Assembly: GCA_036399695.1 (NCBI GenBank)
Contig: DASWMP010000321.1
Span: 1-8,266, forward strand
From: DASVEE01 sp036399695
GTDB lineage: Bacteria > Acidobacteriota > Thermoanaerobaculia > Gp7-AA8
DNA length: 8,266 bases
Reading direction: 5' to 3'
A program made the translations under genes and the position numbers. The notes below the pieces were generated by a model. The model was not told the origin of the DNA and ran no database searches. It worked only from the letters and a program-made list of their open reading frames with translations. This document shows positions 1 through 6,132 of the stretch, in pieces. Numbering within the stretch: position 1 is the first letter of the stretch; each line of letters opens with the position of its first letter.

Positions 1-57
1 GCCACCGCTCTTCTACACGTGTAGCAGAGCGGTGGCGTTCGCCACCGCACTCCGAGA
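1..57. repeat. Partial palindromic dispersed element (right end)
   Basis: Positions 1-18 and 19-36 are near-perfect inverted repeats meeting at ACAC/GTGT, with one mismatch in 18 bp. A second hairpin, GCGGTGGCG (29-37) against CGCCACCGC (40-48), shares the 29-36 strand, so the two folds compete. The end GCCACCGCACTCCGAGA recurs in inverse orientation at 8128-8149, and its GGAGTGCGG core also ends the 156-bp palindrome at 4916-5071. If the element is symmetric about 18/19, about 21 bp are missing beyond the window edge and the full unit is about 78 bp. No coding potential is apparent. I infer a REP/MITE-like dispersed repeat. Confidence 0.7.
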
Positions 58-273
58 CTTAGCCGGTTGCAGCACCACGCCCGCAGGCCGAGGCGGGCTC
101 CAGAGTTCCAAGCCCGGCACCGCGTTGTGCGCAGCCGGTGATCAGAAGGAAGCGAGGGCACACGCCCGCCCACGAAGGTCGGCCACCGTGATGTGACACT
201 TCCTTAGAAGGTGCCTCGCCTGCCGGAGGACTGCAAGATGCGTCGTGCGGCGCGTCGCCGCGACGGCAAATCC

Positions 274-282
274 TGCTATTCT
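274..282 (+). promoter_or_regulatory. Possible extended -10 promoter element
   Basis: TGCTATTCT (274-282) resembles an extended -10 (TG-n-TATTCT). It lies about 60 bp before the receptor start. No good -35 hexamer is seen 16-18 bp upstream. Support is weak, based only on likeness to the sigma70 consensus. A similar TGCTACTGT occurs at 3741-3749 before the antitoxin gene. Confidence 0.25.
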
Positions 283-331
283 CGACGGGCCCGATCCAAC
301 GGGCCTCATCCACAACTCTACGGCTCACGAG

Positions 332-337
332 AAGGAG
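332..337 (+). promoter_or_regulatory. Ribosome binding site of the receptor
   Basis: AAGGAG lies 5 nt before the ATG at 343. It decides the start codon over longer in-frame starts such as the one at 211, because the residues after 343 form a signal peptide. Confidence 0.85.
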
Positions 338-342
338 CAATC

Positions 343-3327
343 ATGTCCACGCGCGCCCTCCTGCGTTCCCTGTTTCTCTTCGTGTGTCTGCTCGTGCCGT
401 TCACGGCCTTCGCGCAGCTCACCACCGGCTCCATCACCGGCACCGTCACGGACGAATCGGGGGCCGCGCTGCCGGGCGTGACGCTCACGGCGAAGAACAC
501 CGCCACCGGCGTGTTCCGCACCACGGTCACGGAAGCCGACGGCTCGTTCAACGTGCCGCTGCTGCAGCCGGGGACGTACGACGTGACGGCCGACCTGGAA
601 GGCTTCCATCCCGCCATCGCTCGCGCTGTGGCGGTCAACCTCGGCGTCAGCGTGGAGATCCGGCTGAAGCTGCAGGTCGGCGTCTCCGATACCATGACCG
701 TCACGGCCGAGGCGCCGCTCGTGGAGACGACGAAGTCGGAAGTCAGCTCCGTCGTCAACGAGACCTACATCGAGAACCTCCCGGTGAACGGCCGCAACTT
801 CATCGACTTCGTGCTGACGACGCCCGGCGTCGTGCGCGACGTACGCGCCGGGGACATCAGCTTCGCCGGCCAGCGCGGCACGCTCAACTCGCTCGTGATC
901 GACGGCGCGAACAACGACAACACCTTCTTCGGCCAGTCGCTCGGCCGCACCGGCTCCGGCCGCGCGCCGTACCAGTTCTCGCAGGACGCGGTGAAGGAGT
1001 TTCACGTCCAGTCGAACGCCTACTCGGCCGAGTTCGGGCGCGCCGGCGGCGCGGTGATCAACGTCATCACCAAGTCGGGCACGAACGAGTTCGACGGGAC
1101 GGCGTTCTACTTCCTCCGGGACAAGCAGTACAACGCGAACGACTACATCAACGTCTTCAACAACCGGGCGAAGAGCCCCTATCACTTCGATCAGTACGGC
1201 GCGAGCTTCGGCGGCCCGATCGTGCCCGGACGCCACTTCTTCTTCGTGAATTACGACGCGCAGCGCAACTCGCTGCCGAACCTGATCGTCCTCGGCCTCC
1301 CGTCCAACTACACGCCGCCCGACGCCGCCTCGGCCTCCGGCCTGGCGAAGCTGCGGGCGCTCGCCGGCGATTACAGCCGCAACCAGGACCAGGACGTATA
1401 TCTCGTGAAGACGGATCACGAGCTCGGCACCGCCAATCACCTCTCGTTCCGCTACAACCGGCAGGATTTCGTCGGGAAGAACTTCGAGAACGGCGGTCCG
1501 ACGAACGCCGCCGAGCACACCGGCAACTCGAACGTGCTGACCGACACGTTTTCGCTCGTGCTCACGTCCACGCTGCGCAACTCGCTCTTCAACGAGGCGC
1601 GCTTTCAGTACGCGAAGGATCAGGAGCCGGGCCTCGCCAACAGCGCCTCGCCGGAAGCGGCGATCCGCCATCTCGGCGGCGCGACGATCCTGACGATCGG
1701 CCGCAACAACTTCTCGCCGCGCGAGACGACGATCAAGCGCTGGCAGATCGCCGATACCGGTACGTGGGCTCTGGCCAGCCACACGCTGAAGGCAGGCTTC
1801 GACTACAGCAAAGACGACATCCTGAACTTCTTCCCCGGCAACTTCTCCGGCTCGTACACGTTCGATTCGCTGGCGGACTTCGACGCCGGCCGCGCGTCGC
1901 GCTACATCCAGGCCTTCGCCGGTCCGGGCACGAGCGGGCCGGTTACGAACCCGAACATCGCCGAGACCGGCATCTTCGTGCAGGACGAGTGGCGCGTGCT
2001 GCCGTCGCTGGTGCTGAACGCCGGCCTGCGCTACGACTTCCAGAACATCGCCCAGCCGGAGGTGCGCAATCCGGACGCGCAGTTGCTGGCGGCGGGGCTC
2101 GACACGAGCGTCATCCCGGAGGATTCGAACAACTTCGCGCCGCGCCTCGGGTTTGCGTGGACGCCGGGCGCGAGCAACCGCACGGTGGTGCGCGGCGGGT
2201 ACGGCATCTTCTACGGCCGCACGCCGGCGATCATGATCGGCACCGCGCACTCGAACAACGGCATCAACGTGCAGACCATCACCTTCACGGGGGCGCAGGT
2301 GCCGGTGTATCCGGCGATCCTCACCGCGCCGCCGACCGGCGCGACGGTGGGCCGTCCGACGATCTTCGCGTTCAACCCGGAGTTCGAGAACCCGGAAGTG
2401 CACCAGGGCAGCTTCGGGATCGAGCATGGCCTCACGAGCGACCTTTCGGTGGGCCTCAGCTATCAGCACGTGCAGGGCAACAATCTGCAGCGCTCGCGGG
2501 ACGTCAACGTGGGCTCCTCGGAGATCGTCACGGCGCCGGTGCAGGGCGGCGGCACGTTGAGCTACCGGCGGTATACCGGCGCGCGCCCGTTCGCGAATTT
2601 CGCGCGCATCATCCTGTTCGAAAGCAGCGCCGATTCGCGCTACAACGGCTATACCGTCGACTTCAACAAGCACTTCTCGCACAACTGGCAGGCGCGCCTG
2701 TCGTACACCTTCGCGAAGGTGGAGGACAACAAGCCGGACGCCACGGCGGTGGTGCCGGGCGGCGGCGACGACGCGAAGTTCATCCAGGATCCGCTGGACA
2801 TCGAGGGGGACTGGGCGCCGGGCGACAACGACGTGCGCCACCGCGTGGTCTTCAGCGGCGTCTGGAATCTCGACGGTTACACGAGCCGCCTGAGCGGCTG
2901 GCAGCGCGGCCTCCTCGGCGGCTGGAGCGTGAGCGGGATCGCGTCGTATCAGACGGGGCAGCCGTATTCGAAGCTGGTCAGCTCGGACCTGAACAACGAC
3001 GGCAACAACCGCAACGACCGCGTCCCGGGCACGAAGCGCAACAGCGAGCGGTTGCCGAGCATCTTCTCAGTCGACCCTCGCCTCACGAAGGAGATCGGCT
3101 TTCTGCGCGGTGCCCGCCTGCAGCTCATCGCCGAGGCGTTCAACGTCTTCGACGAAAGCAACGTGAGCGTGGAGCGGAACACGTTCTACGGCTTCGGCAC
3201 GATCCCGGGCTCGACGCCGCCGGTGACCGGCTTCCTCCCGCAGACGAACCCGCTGACCGGCTACGGCACGCCCAGCGCGTCGGTCGGCCCCAGGATCGTG
3301 CAGCTCGCGGCGAAGATCATTTTCTAA
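343..3327 (+). CDS. TonB-dependent receptor, Oar-like, with carboxypeptidase-regulatory-like domain
   Basis: Predicted outer-membrane beta-barrel transporter of 994 residues, typical for Oar-like receptors. A signal peptide occupies residues 1-24: basic MSTRALLR, a hydrophobic stretch FLFVCLLV, then AFA before Q25. Residues about 28-108 form a carboxypeptidase regulatory-like (Ig-like) fold, starting GSITGTVTDESGAALPGV with the usual ADGSF and PGTYDV motifs. The plug domain follows at about 115-250: VTVTAEAPLVET-type linker, ENLPVNGRNF, LVIDGANNDN, EFGRAGGAVINVITKSGTN. The rest is a long beta-rich barrel ending in phenylalanine (AAKIIF), as expected for recognition by the BAM machinery. Family members import polymers, siderophores or other ligands using TonB energy. 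The substrate here cannot be read from sequence, and no SusD-like partner or TonB gene is nearby. It converges on the reductase gene 9 bp downstream. Confidence 0.93.
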   Translation: MSTRALLRSLFLFVCLLVPFTAFAQLTTGSITGTVTDESGAALPGVTLTAKNTATGVFRTTVTEADGSFNVPLLQPGTYDVTADLEGFHPAIARAVAVNLGVSVEIRLKLQVGVSDTMTVTAEAPLVETTKSEVSSVVNETYIENLPVNGRNFIDFVLTTPGVVRDVRAGDISFAGQRGTLNSLVIDGANNDNTFFGQSLGRTGSGRAPYQFSQDAVKEFHVQSNAYSAEFGRAGGAVINVITKSGTNEFDGTAFYFLRDKQYNANDYINVFNNRAKSPYHFDQYGASFGGPIVPGRHFFFVNYDAQRNSLPNLIVLGLPSNYTPPDAASASGLAKLRALAGDYSRNQDQDVYLVKTDHELGTANHLSFRYNRQDFVGKNFENGGPTNAAEHTGNSNVLTDTFSLVLTSTLRNSLFNEARFQYAKDQEPGLANSASPEAAIRHLGGATILTIGRNNFSPRETTIKRWQIADTGTWALASHTLKAGFDYSKDDILNFFPGNFSGSYTFDSLADFDAGRASRYIQAFAGPGTSGPVTNPNIAETGIFVQDEWRVLPSLVLNAGLRYDFQNIAQPEVRNPDAQLLAAGLDTSVIPEDSNNFAPRLGFAWTPGASNRTVVRGGYGIFYGRTPAIMIGTAHSNNGINVQTITFTGAQVPVYPAILTAPPTGATVGRPTIFAFNPEFENPEVHQGSFGIEHGLTSDLSVGLSYQHVQGNNLQRSRDVNVGSSEIVTAPVQGGGTLSYRRYTGARPFANFARIILFESSADSRYNGYTVDFNKHFSHNWQARLSYTFAKVEDNKPDATAVVPGGGDDAKFIQDPLDIEGDWAPGDNDVRHRVVFSGVWNLDGYTSRLSGWQRGLLGGWSVSGIASYQTGQPYSKLVSSDLNNDGNNRNDRVPGTKRNSERLPSIFSVDPRLTKEIGFLRGARLQLIAEAFNVFDESNVSVERNTFYGFGTIPGSTPPVTGFLPQTNPLTGYGTPSASVGPRIVQLAAKIIF

Positions 3328-3336
3328 GGGAGGGGC

Positions 3337-3681
3337 CTACAGGATCTCCCGCACCGTCTCCGGCGGCCGGCCCACCACGGCCCGGCCGCCGCGCACGACG
3401 ATGGGGCGCTCGATGAGGATCGGGTGCTCGGCCATGGCGCGCAGCACCTCGTCATCCGGCGTGTCATCGCCGAGGCCTAGTGCCGCGAACTGCGGCTCGC
3501 CGCGACGGGCGATGTCGATCGGCCGCACGCCGAGGAGCGCCACGATGCGGCGCAGCTCGTCGACGGAGAGCGGGTCCTGCAGATACTCGCGCAGCGGCAG
3601 CTCGACGCGCGCATCGCGCACGAGCTCCAGCGCCGCACGGCTCTTGCTGCAGTGGGGGTTGTGGAGGAAGAGGTCAGTCAT
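3337..3681 (-). CDS. arsC: ArsC/YfgD-type arsenate reductase-like protein
   Basis: Small cytoplasmic thioredoxin-fold protein of 114 residues, closer in length to YfgD (about 119 aa) than to plasmid R773 ArsC (about 141 aa). The N-terminus reads LFLHNPHCSKSR, with Cys11 in the position of the catalytic cysteine of glutaredoxin-coupled arsenate reductases. Candidate anion-binding arginines are Arg59/Arg60 (DIARRGEP), Arg92 in the hallmark HPILIERPIVV, and Arg105 (VGRPPE). The family reduces arsenate to arsenite with glutathione/glutaredoxin, though YfgD-like members may have other or redundant roles. No ArsR, ArsB or Acr3 gene is nearby, so a role in arsenic resistance is not supported by context. 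There is no Shine-Dalgarno sequence before the ATG at 3681. A TATATC box at 3695-3690 would start transcription almost at the ATG, so a leaderless mRNA is possible. Confidence 0.88.
   Translation of the reverse strand: MTDLFLHNPHCSKSRAALELVRDARVELPLREYLQDPLSVDELRRIVALLGVRPIDIARRGEPQFAALGLGDDTPDDEVLRAMAEHPILIERPIVVRGGRAVVGRPPETVREIL
3361..3391 (+). terminator. GC-rich hairpin downstream of the receptor (possible transcript end)
   Basis: CGGCGGCCGG (3361-3370) and CCGGCCGCCG (3382-3391) form a perfect 10-bp stem with an 11-nt loop, 33 nt after the receptor stop codon. No U-tract follows, so it is not a classical intrinsic terminator. It also lies inside the opposite-strand reductase coding region, so the palindrome may be a by-product of Gly/Arg/Pro codons. 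Function is an inference. Confidence 0.25.
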
Positions 3682-3689
3682 GGGGGAAG

Positions 3690-3695
3690 GATATA
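3690..3695 (-). promoter_or_regulatory. Possible -10 box giving a leaderless reductase mRNA
   Basis: On the minus strand TATATC ends 8 nt before the reductase ATG. With normal -10 to +1 spacing, transcription would begin within about 2 nt of the start codon, which fits the lack of a ribosome binding site. No clear -35 is seen. The expected spacer region contains a run of eight G (3701-3708). Confidence 0.25.
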
Positions 3696-3740
3696 CGGGC
3701 GGGGGGGGCCGCGGTACGGGAACGAATCAAGAATGCTCCA

Positions 3741-3749
3741 TGCTACTGT
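3741..3749 (+). promoter_or_regulatory. Possible extended -10 of the toxin-antitoxin operon
   Basis: TGCTACTGT resembles an extended -10 element. Transcription would start at about 3756, inside the adjacent 20-bp palindrome, leaving a leader of about 30 nt before the ATG at 3787. No convincing -35 is seen. The assignment is tentative. Confidence 0.3.
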
Positions 3750-3781
3750 TGTGCATGCCGGCATGCACATTTGCATGTGCA
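3750..3781. promoter_or_regulatory. Palindromic operator-like site before the toxin-antitoxin operon
   Basis: TGTGCATGCCGGCATGCACA (3750-3769) is a perfect 20-bp palindrome. It overlaps a second inverted repeat, TGCACAT (3764-3770) against ATGTGCA (3775-3781), with a 4-nt gap. The core hexamer TGCATG, in one or other orientation, begins at 3752, 3762 and 3772, exactly 10 bp apart and so on one face of the helix. Toxin-antitoxin operons are commonly repressed by their own antitoxin, and the adjacent gene has a HTH-like segment. I infer an autoregulatory operator. Confidence 0.6.
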
Positions 3782-3786
3782 GCGAG

Positions 3787-4488
3787 ATGGCATCTTTGTT
3801 TGACGCGATGACCCGAACTGCCACACGTATCTATGGCGATCGCGACCCGCGCGAGATCCCGGCGTATCCGCTGGTCGAGGCGGCGCGTTATGCCGGTGTG
3901 CCGCTCAGTACTCTGCGGTCCTGGGTTGGTGAGCGGAAGGACATTCCGCGGGTCATCGAGATGCCGGACGACTCGCGCGGTCAGCTTTCGTTCTACAACC
4001 TGGTCGAGGCGTTCGTCCTCGGAGGGCTGCGGCGGAAGCACAAACTGCCGCTCCAGCAACTGCGGCGCGATCTTCTGACGTTGCGTGAGCTGCATCCGGA
4101 CGTGCGCCATCCGCTGGCCGACCTCGACCTGGCGACGTTCGCGCGCAGTATGTTCGTCGAATCGGAGGGCGACGTGGTCAACGTCTCCCGCGGCGGTCAG
4201 CTTGGTATTCACGCGGTACTCGCGGGGGTGCTGCAGCGCGTCGAGAAGGGCCCGACCGGCGCGCAGCGGCTCTTCCCCCTCACCCGTGCTGATGTCGAGA
4301 AGTCGCCGCGCCTCGTCGTCATCGACCCTCGCATCGCATTCGGCCGGCCGGTGATTGCCGGTACCGGGATTCCCACCGCAGTGATCCACGAGCGGTGGAA
4401 AGCTGGAGATTCGGTCGTCGCGCTAGCCGAGGATTACGATCGTACGTCGGAAGAAATCGAAGAAGCCCTCCGGTACGAAGCCGCCTGA
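3787..4488 (+). CDS. DUF433 antitoxin with N-terminal HTH-like region (VapB45-like)
   Basis: Predicted antitoxin of 233 residues. Residues about 26-48 (YPLVEAARYAGVPLSTLRSW) resemble a MerR/excisionase-like helix-turn-helix and may bind DNA. The middle (about 66-165) is a conserved region found in long DUF433 proteins (QLSFYNLVEAFVL, VNVSRGGQLG, RLFPLTR). The DUF433 domain lies at about 176-233 and includes VVIDPRIAFGRPVIAGTGIPT and a LAEDY...EIEEALRYE tail. As I recall, M. tuberculosis VapB45 (Rv2018) has a similar length and layout and pairs with a PIN-like toxin, which matches the next gene. The ATG at 3787 was chosen because earlier in-frame starts lie in the palindrome or overlap the divergent reductase gene. 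ATG 3808 is an alternative. Neither has a strong ribosome binding site. Confidence 0.8.
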   Translation: MASLFDAMTRTATRIYGDRDPREIPAYPLVEAARYAGVPLSTLRSWVGERKDIPRVIEMPDDSRGQLSFYNLVEAFVLGGLRRKHKLPLQQLRRDLLTLRELHPDVRHPLADLDLATFARSMFVESEGDVVNVSRGGQLGIHAVLAGVLQRVEKGPTGAQRLFPLTRADVEKSPRLVVIDPRIAFGRPVIAGTGIPTAVIHERWKAGDSVVALAEDYDRTSEEIEEALRYEAA

Positions 4489-4885
4489 GCCGACGTTCTT
4501 CGTCGATCGGTCGCTGGGCCGGAAGCTCGCTGCCGCGCTGATTGCCGCGGGCGTGGCTGCGATCACGCACGACTCGGTGTTCGCGCAGGACACGCCGGAC
4601 GAAGAATGGCTGACGCGTGCGGGCAATGAGGGCTGGATCGTCCTCACGAAAGACAAACTGATTCGCAAGCGTCCGATCGAGCGTGAAGCGCTCGTCGCCG
4701 CTGCTGTCCGTGCGTTCGTCTTCACCGGCGGCAACATGAGCGGCGTGGAAATGGCGGAGTCCATCGTTGCGGCGATCCCGCGAATGTTGCGGGTCATTGC
4801 ATCGACACGAGCGCCCTTCATCGCGCGAATTACCGGCTCCGGCATTGTCGACGTCATCGGCGGCGGCGAAGAGACAAGCAGTTAG
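4439..4885 (+). CDS. PIN-like DUF5615-type toxin with non-canonical or unclear start
   Basis: Predicted ribonuclease-like toxin partner of the preceding DUF433 protein. The frame opens after a TAG at 4424-4426. Counting from 4439, the motifs are FFVDRSLG (Asp23), THDSVF with Asp45, AQDTPDEEWL (Asp51, Asp54, Glu55, Glu56), WIVLTKDK (Asp72), then RAFVFTGGNMSG and PFIARIT, all typical of DUF5615/PIN-like proteins. PIN-fold toxins use clustered acidic residues to bind metal and cut RNA. The frame has no ATG, GTG or TTG before GTG 4553, and starting there would lose the FFVDRS strand with Asp23. ATC 4439, 6 nt after GAGG, or ATT 4433 are possible rare starts. A +1 frameshift from the upstream gene or a sequence error are alternatives. 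The stop codon at 4883-4885 is secure. Confidence 0.72.
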   Translation: MVRRKKSKKPSGTKPPEPTFFVDRSLGRKLAAALIAAGVAAITHDSVFAQDTPDEEWLTRAGNEGWIVLTKDKLIRKRPIEREALVAAAVRAFVFTGGNMSGVEMAESIVAAIPRMLRVIASTRAPFIARITGSGIVDVIGGGEETSS

Positions 4886-4915
4886 CGAACATTTTGCGAG
4901 GCAATCACGGAACGT

Positions 4916-5071
4916 GTTTGGAGTGCGGCGGCGACGGTTCATCAGCTGCCGCTTTTTCATAGTGGTAGCGTCGAGCTGCCACTTCCGTTTGGTGCGCCGT
5001 GTGGGCCGCAGCTCGACGCTGTGGCTGTTGGAAAGCGGCAACTGATGAGGCGTCGCTGCCGCACTCCAAAC
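4916..5071. repeat. 156-bp imperfect palindrome (MITE/REP-like element)
   Basis: Outer arms 4916-4955 and 5032-5071 are 40 bp each with four mismatches, beginning GTTTGGAGTGCGG and ending CCGCACTCCAAAC. After symmetric 11-bp unpaired stretches come perfect 13-bp inner arms, AGCGTCGAGCTGC (4967-4979) against 5008-5020, around a 28-nt loop. It encodes no protein. It lies between the convergent toxin gene and flavoprotein gene, and its last base supplies part of the flavoprotein stop codon. The GGAGTGCGGYGGCGA terminus is shared with the sequences at 1-57 and 8128-8149. I see no clear target-site duplication. It could also act as a two-way transcription terminator. Confidence 0.85.
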
Positions 5072-6132
5072 TATGCGTCATCATGCGTTGTTAGCAACAG
5101 TGACTCCCGCTCCACTCTTCGCGACCAGAACGGTGACGCTGGCCAGCGCTTCTCCGCGGCGTAGAAGTCGCGGCGCATGGTCGTGTAGGCGGACCACGTC
5201 GCCTCGAGCGCGGCGGTGTAGCGGCGGGAGTCGTTCGTCAGGATGGCTTCGGTGGCCAGGGTGGCGGTGTGGAGGGCGGTGGCGATGCCGTGGGAGGAGA
5301 GGGGGTCGAGGGAGAGGGCGGCGTCGCCGATGGCTAGCCAGGCGTCGCCGGTGAGATGGTCGAGGCGGGCGCTGCCGGCGTCGACGATGCGTGGAGGGGC
5401 GGTGGGGCGGTAGCGGTGCGTCGAGATACGCGTAAGGGTGTGTGGTGGGGGTGGGAACGTGGAGACGGCCGGCGGGTCGGTGATGAACATCGACGCGAGG
5501 CGGTTCGACGGAAGCGGCGCGGTGTACCACCAGCCGTGCTCTGTGGCTTCGACAAGGGTGAACGAATCGGGATCGCCCTCTTCCGCTTCCAGAAAAGACA
5601 CCGCGGCGACGAGGGGATCGTCGATGACGCGGCGGGCGCCGAGGAGGCGGGCGAGGCGGCTGGCGCGTCCGGTCGCGTCGATGACGAATCGCGCGCGAAC
5701 CTCGGCCACGCCGCCGCGGCAGACGAGACGCCAGAAGCCGCCGTCGCGCTCGAGTCCCGTCACGCTCGTATTGACGATGCGCATCACGCCGGCGTCACAC
5801 GCGCGCTGCTGGAGGCGCTGCTCGAAGCGGCGGCGGTCGAGATGCCAGCCGTGGCCGTAGGGGGAGGAGATGAACGGCAGCTCGTCGACGCGGTCGCTGC
5901 CCCAGACGGAGCGGTTGCCGTGGCAGGGGAGGTGGCCGTCAGTGGCGAGGTCGTTCCAGATGCCGAGACGTTCGAGCAGGGGCCGCACGGCAGGGGCCAG
6001 GCTTTCGCCCGGCTTGTCGCCTTGGTCGTCGCCGCGCTCGAGCACGATCGTGCGGGCGCCGCTCTGTGCGAGCAGGAGGGCCGCCGCCGATGCGGCGGGC
6101 CCTCCTCCGGCGATGGCTACGTCGAACGTCAT
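5071..6132 (-). CDS. LodB/GoxB-like FAD-dependent monooxygenase (CTQ maturation)
   Basis: Flavoprotein of 353 residues, close to LodB length (about 370). Residues 3-32 form the Rossmann FAD-binding fold with GGGPAASAAALLLAQSG and the acidic Glu32. Other family features are PGESLAP (41-47), HLDRRRFEQRL (97-107), the VIDATGRAS segment (150-158) and the GD motif WLAIGDAALSLDPLSSHG (265-282). These belong to the p-hydroxybenzoate hydroxylase / halogenase-like group. In Marinomonas, LodB and GoxB are required to oxidise the tryptophan that becomes the quinone cofactor of LodA and GoxA. The ATG overlaps the oxidase stop as ATGA, and no ribosome binding site precedes it, so translation is probably coupled to the oxidase. 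The stop TAG touches the 4916-5071 palindrome. A generic tryptophan halogenase-like role is excluded mainly by context. Confidence 0.88.
   Translation of the reverse strand: MTFDVAIAGGGPAASAAALLLAQSGARTIVLERGDDQGDKPGESLAPAVRPLLERLGIWNDLATDGHLPCHGNRSVWGSDRVDELPFISSPYGHGWHLDRRRFEQRLQQRACDAGVMRIVNTSVTGLERDGGFWRLVCRGGVAEVRARFVIDATGRASRLARLLGARRVIDDPLVAAVSFLEAEEGDPDSFTLVEATEHGWWYTAPLPSNRLASMFITDPPAVSTFPPPPHTLTRISTHRYRPTAPPRIVDAGSARLDHLTGDAWLAIGDAALSLDPLSSHGIATALHTATLATEAILTNDSRRYTAALEATWSAYTTMRRDFYAAEKRWPASPFWSRRVERESLLLTTHDDA

Larger units (their letters stand above)
58..342. other. Non-coding leader of the receptor gene
   Basis: No convincing gene is visible in this 285-bp stretch. Reading frames here have the arginine/alanine-rich composition of GC-rich non-coding DNA and lack good ribosome binding sites. 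A small hairpin, GCCCGC (79-84) against GCGGGC (93-98) with an 8-nt loop, is present. A possible extended -10 lies at 274-282. The frame of the receptor is open upstream to an in-frame GTG at 211, but the signal peptide and ribosome binding site place the true start at 343. Confidence 0.6.

Noticed and set aside
325..2841. Long opposite-strand open frame over the receptor gene
   Set aside because: Its Arg/Ala/Val-rich translation shows no domain, and long antisense frames are expected opposite GC-rich genes. The plus-strand receptor has a signal peptide, domains and a ribosome binding site.
384..3416. Long plus-strand frame overlapping the receptor in another phase
   Set aside because: It is dominated by Arg, Gly and Ala with no recognisable motif, which is a codon-bias shadow of the receptor frame.
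3652..3786. Longer antitoxin start overlapping the reductase gene
   Set aside because: It would place the palindromic operator and likely promoter inside the coding region and adds residues with no family similarity.
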